Positions 1 through 6,777 of a stretch of 17,520 nt of DNA are shown in pieces. The DNA lies in contig CAZVFD010000031.1 of the NCBI GenBank assembly GCA_964625465.1, forward strand, positions 1 to 17,520. The letters run 5' to 3'. The notes below the pieces were generated by a model. The model worked only from the letters and a program-made list of their open reading frames with translations. It made no database searches and was not told where the DNA came from. This stretch comes from CAZLFQ01 sp964625465. Lineage in GTDB: Bacteria > Pseudomonadota > Alphaproteobacteria > Rickettsiales > Midichloriaceae. Position 1 is the first letter of the stretch. Every line of letters starts with the position of its first letter. The translations under genes and the position numbers were made by a program.

Positions 1-1496
1 CATGTTCTAATAATTTCATGCGCTTGTGGTCTTAAATCTGCTGGAAATAATTTATTATGGCGCTCTGCATCAACAGCAAAACCTTCGCTAATACCTTGCG
101 AATTCAATTGTGGGCTAATACTACTAGTCGCCCAAGTATCCATTACATCCACATCTGGAGTCACTTCTTCTTTGGTATATCCTTTTGGCAAATCAACTAA
201 TGGGTCTACAGGCAACTGATCAATTTCTGCAAATAAAACCTTACCTTCTTCACCAGCTCGTTTTGAATACCAAACTGGGAAAGGAACACCAAAATAACGC
301 TGACGCGAAATACACCAATCTTGGTTTAAACCATTAATCCAATGCTCTAGGCGAACTTTCATGTAGTCTGGGAACCAATTACACTCATTGGCTTTTTTCA
401 ACAACTCTTCTTTTTTATCAAGAATTTTAACATACCACTGTGGGGTAGAAATAATTTCCAAAGGCGCTTTAGAACGCTCAGCAATCTTCACCATTTGAGT
501 TATTGGTTCTTGTTTAATCAGAAGCCCCTGCTCTTTTAAATCCTCTAAAATTTTAACACGTGCATCTTTCGCATACATCCCATCATAAACTCCTGAATGC
601 TGCATTTTACCTTCTTTGGTAATGAAATTTTTGAATGGAAGTTTATGGCGCATTATCCATGTTAGGTCTAAGAAGTCACCAAAACATGAGCAATATGCAA
701 GTCCCGAACCTTTATCCATTAAAACATCTTCATCGGCAATCATTGGAACTTTATGGCCAAAGATGGGGGTAATTACTTTTTTTCCGCTTAGGTGTTTGTA
801 TCTCTCATCTTCTGGGTGATACATAACCGCTAAGCATGCAGCGAATAATTCAGGGCGAGTTGTTGCAATGGTTAAATCTTGTCCATCTTCAGTTTTGAAG
901 ATTACATAATTCATTGTGCTTTGACGCTCTTTATCTTCAATTTCTGCTTGAGCAATTGCGGTTCTATCAACTGGATCCCAAAATGTTGGCGAATCCTTTC
1001 TTTCAATCCTTCCTTTTTGAATAAGGTCTAGGAAAGACATTTGCGACAATTTACGTGATTGCGCACTTATTGTTTGGTATTCTTGCCCCCAATCAAAACT
1101 CAAGCCCACAGCTTTAAATAACTTTCTGAATTCTTCTTCTGATTCCGCAACTACTTCCTCGCAAAGCTTGATGAAATCAGCTCGTGGCATCTGTACAGCC
1201 CTAACTTCTTTGACTTTTTCAACTAAACGCTCTGTAGGAAGGCCGTTATCGTCGAATCCAATTGGGTAAAACACGTTTTTACCGCTCATACGCTGGTATC
1301 TAGCTATAATATCGGCCTGTGTATAGCTAAATATATGCCCCATATGCAAAAGCCCAGAAACTGTAGGTGGCGGAGTGTCTATAACATAGCTATTTTCTCT
1401 AGACTCACTAGAATTCCACTTATAGATACCATTTTTTTCCCAAAGCTCATGCCATTTCTTCTCTGACGCTTGGGTATCGTAGTTTTGCTGCAACAT
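1..1496 (-). CDS. valS: Valyl-tRNA synthetase, archaeal-type, 5' part (runs off window)
   Basis: Charges tRNA-Val with valine in the cytoplasm. My reverse-strand translation is open from an ATG at 1496-1494 to the window edge, about 498 residues. The class I signature appears as HMGH at residues 51-54, in the context PPPTVSGLLHMGHIFSYTQ, followed by GFDDNGLPTERLVEK. Further in come TTRPE of the CP1 editing domain and DWCISRQRYFGVPFPVWY of the catalytic core. The FDDNGLPTERLVEK stretch is typical of the archaeal/Rickettsia form, whereas ordinary bacterial ValRS has a GTDHAGIATQ-like sequence. The KMSKS loop and anticodon-binding domain lie beyond base 1. The ankyrin gene at 1624 is divergent, with 127 bp between the starts. 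Family assignment is very secure; the archaeal-type call rests on remembered motifs. Confidence 0.95.
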   Translation of the reverse strand, partial: MLQQNYDTQASEKKWHELWEKNGIYKWNSSESRENSYVIDTPPPTVSGLLHMGHIFSYTQADIIARYQRMSGKNVFYPIGFDDNGLPTERLVEKVKEVRAVQMPRADFIKLCEEVVAESEEEFRKLFKAVGLSFDWGQEYQTISAQSRKLSQMSFLDLIQKGRIERKDSPTFWDPVDRTAIAQAEIEDKERQSTMNYVIFKTEDGQDLTIATTRPELFAACLAVMYHPEDERYKHLSGKKVITPIFGHKVPMIADEDVLMDKGSGLAYCSCFGDFLDLTWIMRHKLPFKNFITKEGKMQHSGVYDGMYAKDARVKILEDLKEQGLLIKQEPITQMVKIAERSKAPLEIISTPQWYVKILDKKEELLKKANECNWFPDYMKVRLEHWINGLNQDWCISRQRYFGVPFPVWYSKRAGEEGKVLFAEIDQLPVDPLVDLPKGYTKEEVTPDVDVMDTWATSSISPQLNSQGISEGFAVDAERHNKLFPADLRPQAHEIIRT

Positions 1497-1570
1497 AATA
1501 GAAATCAATTAATTTGACCAAAATATATACCAAAACACTCTTAAAGTAACCTAAAAATTACGAAATAGGC

Positions 1571-1599
1571 TTCAGCTTTTGGGACTTTAATGTTACAAT
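1571..1599 (+). promoter_or_regulatory. Putative sigma70-type promoter of ankyrin gene 1
   Basis: A -10 hexamer TACAAT (1594-1599) lies 17 bp after a weak -35 candidate TTCAGC (1571-1576). A clear Shine-Dalgarno AAAGGGA (1613-1619) precedes the ATG at 1624. The stretch from TGTTACAATG to the ATG has the same length and largely the same sequence as that upstream of ankyrin gene 2. The rest of the 1497-1623 spacer is AT-rich; I see no convincing valS promoter in it. Confidence 0.5.
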
Positions 1600-1623
1600 G
1601 CTCGCATTAAGTAAAGGGAAGTT

Positions 1624-2919
1624 ATGAAACAAGCAGAATTTCAAAAGCTATTGGAAGGCAAAAGAATTGGAGCCTCAGAAGAGGATATCAAGACAAATAT
1701 TGATAATATTTCAAAACAATTCAAAGAAGCTTCAGAGCAAGATAGAGAAGGATTTTTTGATTCATTGTTCCACAGCACTCGTTACGATGTAATGAAGGAG
1801 TTGGTTGACAAAAAGGCTTTAAATGAAGAAGAGCTTTTTAACATAACTCTAAAGTGCAAGCGCGATGATTTAAGTGATGCTGACTCAATTCCAAACAATG
1901 TATATCAGGCAGCCTTAGATCAATTGGATGAAGAAAGAATTCCTGAGTTTTATTCAAGCTTAGTTAATCAGTTAGTTATTGATAGAAAAAACAAATTACA
2001 GCTTCCATCAACAGAAACCTTACAAGCACTTTTCGAAGGTTTGTTTGTTGCTGGGCATGGCCAAGCGCTTAGAAAATTACATAACTTTTTAGATTATTAC
2101 AAGGGAACTGAGGGGCGAAACAGCGAAGAATTAATTGCTGCAGTTAGAGCAGACGATCAGGAAAAAGCAATAAAGCTAATATCTCAAGGGCATTATGTTT
2201 ATGATTTTACAAAATTTGATTTCCTTGAGGAGGGAAAGCTCTGTAAATTTTTCTTTTACAATAACTTGCATCATCCTAATTGCAACCTAGCCGTAAACGA
2301 TAAAGATGGCTACACCCCGATGCACTGGGCTGTAAATAGTAAACATATTGAAATTGCAAAAGAGATTATGGCAGCGGTAAAAGATAACCCTGATTTACTT
2401 AAACAAGCCCTCGCGCCTAATAAAATAGGCTACACCCCGATGCATTGGGCTGTAAATAGTAACCATATTGAAATTGCAAAAGAGATTATGGCAGCGGTAA
2501 AAGATAACCCTGATTTACTTAAACAAGCCCTCGCGCCTAATAAAATAGGCAACACCCCGATGCACTGGGCTGCAACTAATAACTATATTGAAATTGCAAA
2601 AGAGATTCTTGCTGCAGTAAAAGACAACCCTGAGTTACTTAAACAAGTCCTCGCTCCTAATAACCATGGCCAAACCCCGCTCTCTACGGCAGATGATGAA
2701 ATAAAACAACTTATCGAAGAAGCGATGGATAAGCAGAATGAAAGAAACAGAGCTATGCACGCTGCATGTTCTTCAACAAGTGCTGCATCTTCCACTACAC
2801 TTGCAACAACCGCTATGCCTGCATCTACACCTGCAGCACAAGTAAACTCCTCAGCCACCCAACTCCAACAAACCTCTAGTGTAAACATGCCAAACCTACG
2901 CCAGCACAGCCGCGAGTAG
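1624..2919 (+). CDS. Ankyrin-repeat protein 1 (candidate effector)
   Basis: 431 residues with no signal peptide or membrane segment. Residues 1-225 are charged and mostly helical, and include the stretch NSEELIAAVRADDQEKA followed by GHYVYDF, which recurs in the paralogue at 14706-16220. Residues from about 229 to 372 are ankyrin repeats (GYTPMHWAV, GNTPMHWAA, GQTPLSTA). Each full unit is 40 residues rather than the usual 33, with an insert KDNPDLLKQALAPNK. The last 50 residues are a low-complexity Ser/Thr/Ala/Gln tail (SSTSAASSTTLATTAMP, then QVNSSATQL) also shared with the paralogue. Ankyrin proteins bind other proteins and are common type IV secretion effectors in intracellular bacteria. 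The effector role is inferred from family and context; nothing in the sequence proves secretion. Confidence 0.85.
   Translation: MKQAEFQKLLEGKRIGASEEDIKTNIDNISKQFKEASEQDREGFFDSLFHSTRYDVMKELVDKKALNEEELFNITLKCKRDDLSDADSIPNNVYQAALDQLDEERIPEFYSSLVNQLVIDRKNKLQLPSTETLQALFEGLFVAGHGQALRKLHNFLDYYKGTEGRNSEELIAAVRADDQEKAIKLISQGHYVYDFTKFDFLEEGKLCKFFFYNNLHHPNCNLAVNDKDGYTPMHWAVNSKHIEIAKEIMAAVKDNPDLLKQALAPNKIGYTPMHWAVNSNHIEIAKEIMAAVKDNPDLLKQALAPNKIGNTPMHWAATNNYIEIAKEILAAVKDNPELLKQVLAPNNHGQTPLSTADDEIKQLIEEAMDKQNERNRAMHAACSSTSAASSTTLATTAMPASTPAAQVNSSATQLQQTSSVNMPNLRQHSRE
2308..2667 (+). repeat. 120-bp tandem repeat array encoding 40-residue ankyrin units
   Basis: Three full units begin at 2308, 2428 and 2548, and a diverged partial fourth at 2668. 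Units 1 and 2 differ by only two bases as I read them: CAC/CAT, which is silent, and AAA/AAC, which changes Lys to Asn. Unit 3 matches well at its ends but is more diverged in the middle. Near-identity including silent positions indicates recent in-frame duplication rather than selection on protein alone. Confidence 0.9.
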
Positions 2920-2922
2920 CTC

Positions 2923-2954
2923 TTGTCATCGCGAGGAACGAAATGATCAAGCCT
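2923..2954. repeat. Degenerate copy of a dispersed GTCATCGCGAGGAACGAA-type repeat
   Basis: The sequence TTGTCATCGCGAGGAACGAA followed by ATGATCAAGCC closely resembles the intergenic repeat GTCATTGCGAGGAACGAAGTGACG that I recall as common in Rickettsiales and other bacterial genomes. It lies 4 bp past the stop of ankyrin gene 1. The remaining spacer up to the CtrA-like box holds a T-run (2955-2962) without a convincing stem, so I do not call a terminator. Confidence 0.45.
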
Positions 2955-3026
2955 TGTTTTTTTAGAAGCAAGAAAAGCTGGTAGCGCTAATAATTTCAAT
3001 ACAATAATCATAAACCAACCTACAAA

Positions 3027-3058
3027 TTAACTGTTTATTAACCATTATGGGGTATAAT
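3027..3058 (+). promoter_or_regulatory. CtrA-like box and promoter of the prepilin operon
   Basis: TTAA (3027-3030), seven bases, then TTAAC (3038-3042) match the alphaproteobacterial CtrA consensus TTAA-N7-TTAAC. The downstream half reads TTAACCAT, the usual extended half-site. A consensus -10 hexamer TATAAT (3053-3058), preceded by GGGG, follows 10 bp later. The box therefore covers the -35 region, as in CtrA-activated promoters. The ATG of the first prepilin is at 3087. The match is exact; binding is inferred. Confidence 0.6.
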
Positions 3059-3086
3059 ACTAGGTAATGTGTCGAGGATTTAGGTC

Positions 3087-3923
3087 ATGCAGACATCGTG
3101 TTACACGTGTTCAAAAGCTACAATTTCCCAGCGTGGGTTCACATTGATTGAACTAGGGGCGGTTCTAGTGATTGTTGCTTTCATTGTTGCGGCTGTATTC
3201 AGCGGTATCAGTATATCAAAACAAGCTGAATTAAGGTCGGTAATAGCGGATTTTCAAAGTTATAGAGAAATGTATCAAACTTTTTATCTGCAATATAAGC
3301 AGGTTCCTGGTGATATGGCAAACGCTTCAACCGTTTGGTCTGCAGCCAGCCAATGTACGCTTGGTCCAACTTGTAATGGTGACGGTGATTCAATAGTAGA
3401 AGCCCTACATGGCAGCAGTTCAGATGAAACCATTCGCGCGTGGAAACACTTAGAACTTGCAGGAATATATCAAGGCGGGATAGCCTCAATTCCAGCAGCT
3501 TATGCTGGGGTTTTAACTATAGGTGCAATGACGCCTAAAAGCTCTGTAGCTGGAGCAGGATACTATATCGCTGGAGGTGGCGACATAGGCGGCGATGCAT
3601 TGGCCACTGTTATACCATCGCCTTGGACTGATAACAGGACAAATGCAGTATTCCTAGGCCAAAAGAGCTCATCTGCAACTTCGAATGGTCTTACAATTGG
3701 CGCTATAACTGGCAAAGACGCATACAACATAGATAAGAAAATCGATGATGGCAAAACCGACACTTCAGGAAATAGTATTGGATTTAACACTGGAAAAATC
3801 AGAGTTAGAAATGATAGTGCGGGAGGTACGACTTGCATAAATGCTGGTAATACTTCTTATGTAATTACTTCAACAACAACTACTTGTCTAATGGGCTACC
3901 AACTGCATGACGTGAATTTTTAG
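3087..3923 (+). CDS. Type IV prepilin-like protein 1
   Basis: 278 residues. After a 17-residue leader containing two cysteines comes the prepilin peptidase motif G17/FTLIEL, with Glu at mature position 5 and a hydrophobic helix (GAVLVIVAFIVAAVFSGI). This is a classic pilin/pseudopilin N-terminus. The rest is an exported globular head with VPGDMANA, an acidic CNGDGD loop that could bind calcium, and a C-terminal cysteine pair (TTCINAG and TTCLMGYQL) likely to form a disulfide. The protein would assemble into a pilus-like fibre through its N-terminal helix. It is first of three prepilin genes, with 8 bp to the next. The next gene is a close paralogue with almost the same last 70 residues. Major versus minor pilin status cannot be told. 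Confidence 0.88.
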   Translation: MQTSCYTCSKATISQRGFTLIELGAVLVIVAFIVAAVFSGISISKQAELRSVIADFQSYREMYQTFYLQYKQVPGDMANASTVWSAASQCTLGPTCNGDGDSIVEALHGSSSDETIRAWKHLELAGIYQGGIASIPAAYAGVLTIGAMTPKSSVAGAGYYIAGGGDIGGDALATVIPSPWTDNRTNAVFLGQKSSSATSNGLTIGAITGKDAYNIDKKIDDGKTDTSGNSIGFNTGKIRVRNDSAGGTTCINAGNTSYVITSTTTTCLMGYQLHDVNF

Positions 3924-3931
3924 GGGGAAAT

Positions 3932-4720
3932 ATGAACAAGGGATTTTCATTAATAGAGCTTTCAGCAGTTGTGCTAATAATTGCTTTGTTGTTGGCTGGT
4001 ATATCCGCAGGATCAAACTTGGTAAAACAGTCTGAAATGCAGTCGGTCATTTCTGACTTCCAAATATTTAGAAAAGCATACTACGATTTTACAATTCGTT
4101 ATAGACAAGTCCCAGGAGATATGGCAAACGCTGCAACATACTGGTCCTCAGGATGCACAGTAACCATCACATGTAATGGTGATGGCGATGCCAAAATAGA
4201 GTCAGTATGGAACTCAAACACTGATGAAACAGCGAGAGCCATGAAACACCTGAGCCTTGCAGAGTTAATTCCGTATGGTGTGAACGTTATCCCCGCTTCT
4301 TATGTAGGCGTTGTGTCTGTTGGTGACCTCGCTCCTGTGAGCAAAGTAAATGGTGCAGGATACTTTATTTCGTCAGGTACTGATATTGGTGGTGATGCCC
4401 TTGCAACAGTTGTAGCATCCCCATGGTCTTCTGATACCCTTATAAATGCAGTGTTTTTAGGAAGAAAGAGTTCATCTGCTACATCTAATGGATTGACACT
4501 TGGTTCTGTAAATGCTGCATATGCATACAACATAGATAAAAAAATTGATGATGGCAAAACTGATACTTCAGGCAATGCAATTGGGTTTAATACTGGGAAA
4601 ATAAGAGCTTTAAACGATAGTACTTTTGCTACAACCTGTATTAACGCAGGTGCAACTTCATATGTGATTACGTCAACCCAAGATCAGTGCGTATTAGGTT
4701 ATCAACTTAATGATAGGTAG
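3932..4720 (+). CDS. Type IV prepilin-like protein 2 (paralogue of the preceding gene)
   Basis: 262 residues with a very short leader, MNKG/FSLIEL, Glu at mature position 5 and a hydrophobic helix (SAVVLIIALLLAGISAG). A strong Shine-Dalgarno (AGGGGGA) precedes the ATG. The head parallels prepilin 1 throughout: VPGDMANAATYW, CNGDGDAKIES, DIGGDALATV, YNIDKKIDDGKTDTSGN, IGFNTGKIR and a final cysteine pair. The two genes are clearly a tandem duplication. The N-terminal and central regions have diverged more than the C-terminal third, which suggests conserved assembly or folding there. It lies 6 bp before the third prepilin gene, so the three are probably one transcript. Confidence 0.88.
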   Translation: MNKGFSLIELSAVVLIIALLLAGISAGSNLVKQSEMQSVISDFQIFRKAYYDFTIRYRQVPGDMANAATYWSSGCTVTITCNGDGDAKIESVWNSNTDETARAMKHLSLAELIPYGVNVIPASYVGVVSVGDLAPVSKVNGAGYFISSGTDIGGDALATVVASPWSSDTLINAVFLGRKSSSATSNGLTLGSVNAAYAYNIDKKIDDGKTDTSGNAIGFNTGKIRALNDSTFATTCINAGATSYVITSTQDQCVLGYQLNDR

Positions 4721-4726
4721 AAGCTT

Positions 4727-5149
4727 ATGTGCGGCTATCCATATAAAAACAAACAGGCTTTTACACTTGTGGAATTGGCCGTAGTTTTAGTAATTCTTAG
4801 TGTAATAGTTGGATCAATTATTGGCATCCTTCCTTCTATTCAGCAATCAAATAACACTACAGCAATGAAGGAAAAACTAGATAAAATTCAAGCTGCGATC
4901 AACATTTTCTACTCACAAAATGGCTACATACCTTGCGCTGCCAGAATTGATGATGCACCAGCCTCTGCTAATTTTGGAGTGGCGACAGATTGCAGCCTTG
5001 CATCTGTAGCTGGCACTACTGAAATAGCAGGAGCAACGACAAATGAGGATTTGAGAATTGGTGTAGTCCCAACTCGCACATTAAATATACCTGATGAATA
5101 CATGTTTGATGCAGTGCAAGTTATAAGAGATAAGTTTCTTGTAGAGGGT
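4727..5149 (+). CDS. Type IV prepilin-like protein 3, N-terminal part (cut by assembly gap)
   Basis: The leader MCGYPYKNKQA is followed by FTLVEL, with Glu at mature position 5 and a hydrophobic helix (AVVLVILSVIVGSIIGIL). Position -1 of the cleavage site is Ala, not the near-invariant Gly, so peptidase processing may be slow or unusual. After the helix come a helical stretch, QAAINIFYSQNGYIPC and PDEYMFDA, as in long Rickettsiales-type prepilins. The last codons before the gap (VQVIRDKFLVEG) do not look like the expected continuation, where a Trp-Gly turn often follows this Asp. They may be misassembled. The gene resumes at 5160 in a different frame relative to the 10 Ns, so the true gap length must be a multiple of 3 if the gene is intact. 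Confidence 0.8.
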
Positions 5150-5187
5150 NNNNNNNNNNAAATATGTGTCTGTAAAAAACTTATCTC
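5127..5187. repeat. 11-bp inverted repeat flanking the scaffold gap
   Basis: GAGATAAGTTT at 5127-5137 is matched exactly by its reverse complement AAACTTATCTC at 5177-5187, with weaker pairing further inward (TT and AGA). The arms point into the gap at 5150-5159. This could be terminal repeats of an insertion that broke the assembly, a foldback artefact at a contig end, or chance. Confidence 0.5.
5150..5159. other. Assembly gap (10 N) inside prepilin gene 3
   Basis: Ten Ns, presumably a scaffold gap of unknown true size. Upstream and downstream reading frames are both open but are out of phase across exactly 10 bases. Confidence 0.97.
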
Positions 5188-6044
5188 AATCGACTGCGCT
5201 ATTTGGCGCTTACACGAGCGCCCAATCTGATATCATTCGGATCGAAGATGCAGGGGCAAATAGAATACCCCAAGCTAATTCCACAACTTATCCAAATGTG
5301 GTTGCTTATGTAGTGATCAGCACAGGACCAAACAACAAGGGAGCTACAAATTATCTTGGTACTATCACGCCCGTTGTCTCATGCAGTGGAGGTAAAGATG
5401 TAGAAAATTGTGACGACGATATAACGTTTGTAGATGCATTTTACGATAATAGCGCTGGCAACTTCAATGATGACTTCATCAGATGGAAAACCCAACAGCA
5501 AATATTGGCAGAAACCTCATATTCTGGATTTGGCGGAACTAGCTTAGGCAAACATGCAATCTTCACTGAAAGTTATGTCGTCGGTACTCTAGTACCTTAT
5601 GCACTTATTAGGGCTCTCAACACAACAGTTCATAACGATCTATCTAGCGCATCAATTAACGTAGGTACCAGCCAGATCACATTAGGAAGCGGTACTTATA
5701 GATTCAAAGCATGGTCTGTAAGTTACGGCATAGGAGAATCGAATTTGCAACTATACAATGATACAGATGCAACAATGATCAGTAGTGGCATTGTTTCAAA
5801 CGATGTCCCTGTATTCGGCTGTTGTCCAGCTGTTGCGAATGGTATCTACACATTGAATCAAGTAAGCGGAAGATTTACATTAGCAACATCTAAGGTTATT
5901 ACATTAAGGCAAGCCTCATACCAACCAATGATTTTTATGGGGGTGCAGTATCCAGCATACGCTAATGGTTTCTCAAGCGCATTGGCAGCAGGACAACTTG
6001 GAAATAACATCATTTATTCTTATCTAGAGTTGTGGGAAGAATAA
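5160..6044 (+). CDS. Prepilin-like protein 3, C-terminal part with a tail-fibre-like beta domain
   Basis: Open from the first base after the gap; the GTG at 5166 is an internal codon, not a start. The first part (KYVSVKNLSQ, IIRIEDAGANRIPQ, YPNVVAYVVIS, FIRWKTQQQIL) continues the pilin head. The last 110 residues form an apparent beta-sandwich: SGTYRFKAWSVSYG, NLQLYNDTDATMISSG, VSGRFTLATSKVITLRQ and a terminal IYSYLELWEE. This spacing resembles the C-terminal domain of some phage tail-fibre proteins, as I remember them (YxIxAxAPAY, LYNxTD, RFTLAxxKxFxL, EVYxxVExW). In such proteins the domain trimerises or binds receptors, so this could be a tip adhesin. A CC pair sits mid-domain. It ends 2 bp from the convergent ABC ATPase gene. 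Confidence 0.72.
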   Translation, partial: KYVSVKNLSQSTALFGAYTSAQSDIIRIEDAGANRIPQANSTTYPNVVAYVVISTGPNNKGATNYLGTITPVVSCSGGKDVENCDDDITFVDAFYDNSAGNFNDDFIRWKTQQQILAETSYSGFGGTSLGKHAIFTESYVVGTLVPYALIRALNTTVHNDLSSASINVGTSQITLGSGTYRFKAWSVSYGIGESNLQLYNDTDATMISSGIVSNDVPVFGCCPAVANGIYTLNQVSGRFTLATSKVITLRQASYQPMIFMGVQYPAYANGFSSALAAGQLGNNIIYSYLELWEE

Positions 6045-6046
6045 TA

Positions 6047-6775
6047 TCACTTTTTGGTTTTCTTAATCGCATCTAAGAATGCTTGCTCAAGATTTTTGGT
6101 CTTGGACCTTTTTACGAATTTATCTACCGTACCCTCGTAATATAAATCACCAAAGTGAAGGATACCGATTCTATCGCATATTTCTTCTATATCCGCCAAT
6201 ATGTGTGACGAGAAGAATATCGAATTCCCTTTCTTTCTATAATCCTGTAATTTCTTCTTCAAAAATATACGTGCGCTCGGATCTAAGCCACTCATCGGCT
6301 CATCTAAGATTAAAAGCGGGGCATTAGATAAGAAAACTGAAACCAGCCCTAACTTTTGTCCCATACCTTTAGAATAACTACTAACTTTCTTTTCTAAAGC
6401 TGCTGGATCAAAATCTAATTCTTCGCAAATTTTAATTGCTGCATTCTTATCATAGGATTTTTGGTAATAGCCAGAAGCTAATTCCAAAAATTCATTACCT
6501 TTTAAAAACTGAGATGGGGTAAATTTCTCAGGTAAATAGCAAATTTTTCTTTTAGATTCGATATTAGTGTTTTCGGTACCAAATAATTTTACACTACCAC
6601 CGTCTTGTCTCAATAGACCGAGAATTATTTTAATTATAGTGGTCTTTCCAATACCATTTAAGCCAACAAGTCCGTAGGTTTCGCCTTGTGTTATCTTAAG
6701 ATCTAACGACTTAATTACATGATGAGATTTAAAACTTTTATTTATTTTAGATACTTCAATTGGGCACGCTTTCAT
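6047..6775 (-). CDS. ABC transporter ATP-binding subunit (CcmA-type)
   Basis: 242 residues with all ABC ATPase motifs in order: Walker A GLNGIGKT (38-45), signature YSKGMGQKL (134-142), Walker B LLILDEP (154-160) followed by MSGLD, and switch His191 in FSSHIL. It would hydrolyse ATP on the cytoplasmic face to drive a membrane partner, but no permease gene is next to it in this window. It is last in a four-gene operon, 2 nt after the PilP-like gene, with Shine-Dalgarno AAAGG overlapping that gene's end. Such tight coupling implies a link with the pilus-like machine. Myxococcus PilH, an ABC ATPase needed for type IV pili, is a precedent for the association. Substrate is unknown. Confidence 0.88.
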   Translation of the reverse strand: MKACPIEVSKINKSFKSHHVIKSLDLKITQGETYGLVGLNGIGKTTIIKIILGLLRQDGGSVKLFGTENTNIESKRKICYLPEKFTPSQFLKGNEFLELASGYYQKSYDKNAAIKICEELDFDPAALEKKVSSYSKGMGQKLGLVSVFLSNAPLLILDEPMSGLDPSARIFLKKKLQDYRKKGNSIFFSSHILADIEEICDRIGILHFGDLYYEGTVDKFVKRSKTKNLEQAFLDAIKKTKK

Positions 6776-6777
6776 AT

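Noticed and set aside
616..819. 67-codon plus-strand open frame near the window start
   Set aside because: It lies inside valS on the opposite strand, which has strong motif support; it has no recognisable content of its own.
2308..2700. CRISPR-like array
   Set aside because: The repeats are contiguous 120-bp units without spacers and encode in-frame ankyrin repeats.
2955..2985. T-run after ankyrin gene 1 as an intrinsic terminator
   Set aside because: Only a 4-bp stem (CTTG/CAAG) can be drawn around the T-run; not convincing.
2583..3011. 142-codon minus-strand frame behind ankyrin gene 1
   Set aside because: Mostly antisense to the low-complexity tail and repeats of ankyrin gene 1, with no family resemblance.
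5166..5230. GTG at 5166 as the start of a separate gene
   Set aside because: The frame is already open from the first base after the gap and the sequence continues a pilin head; no Shine-Dalgarno is present.
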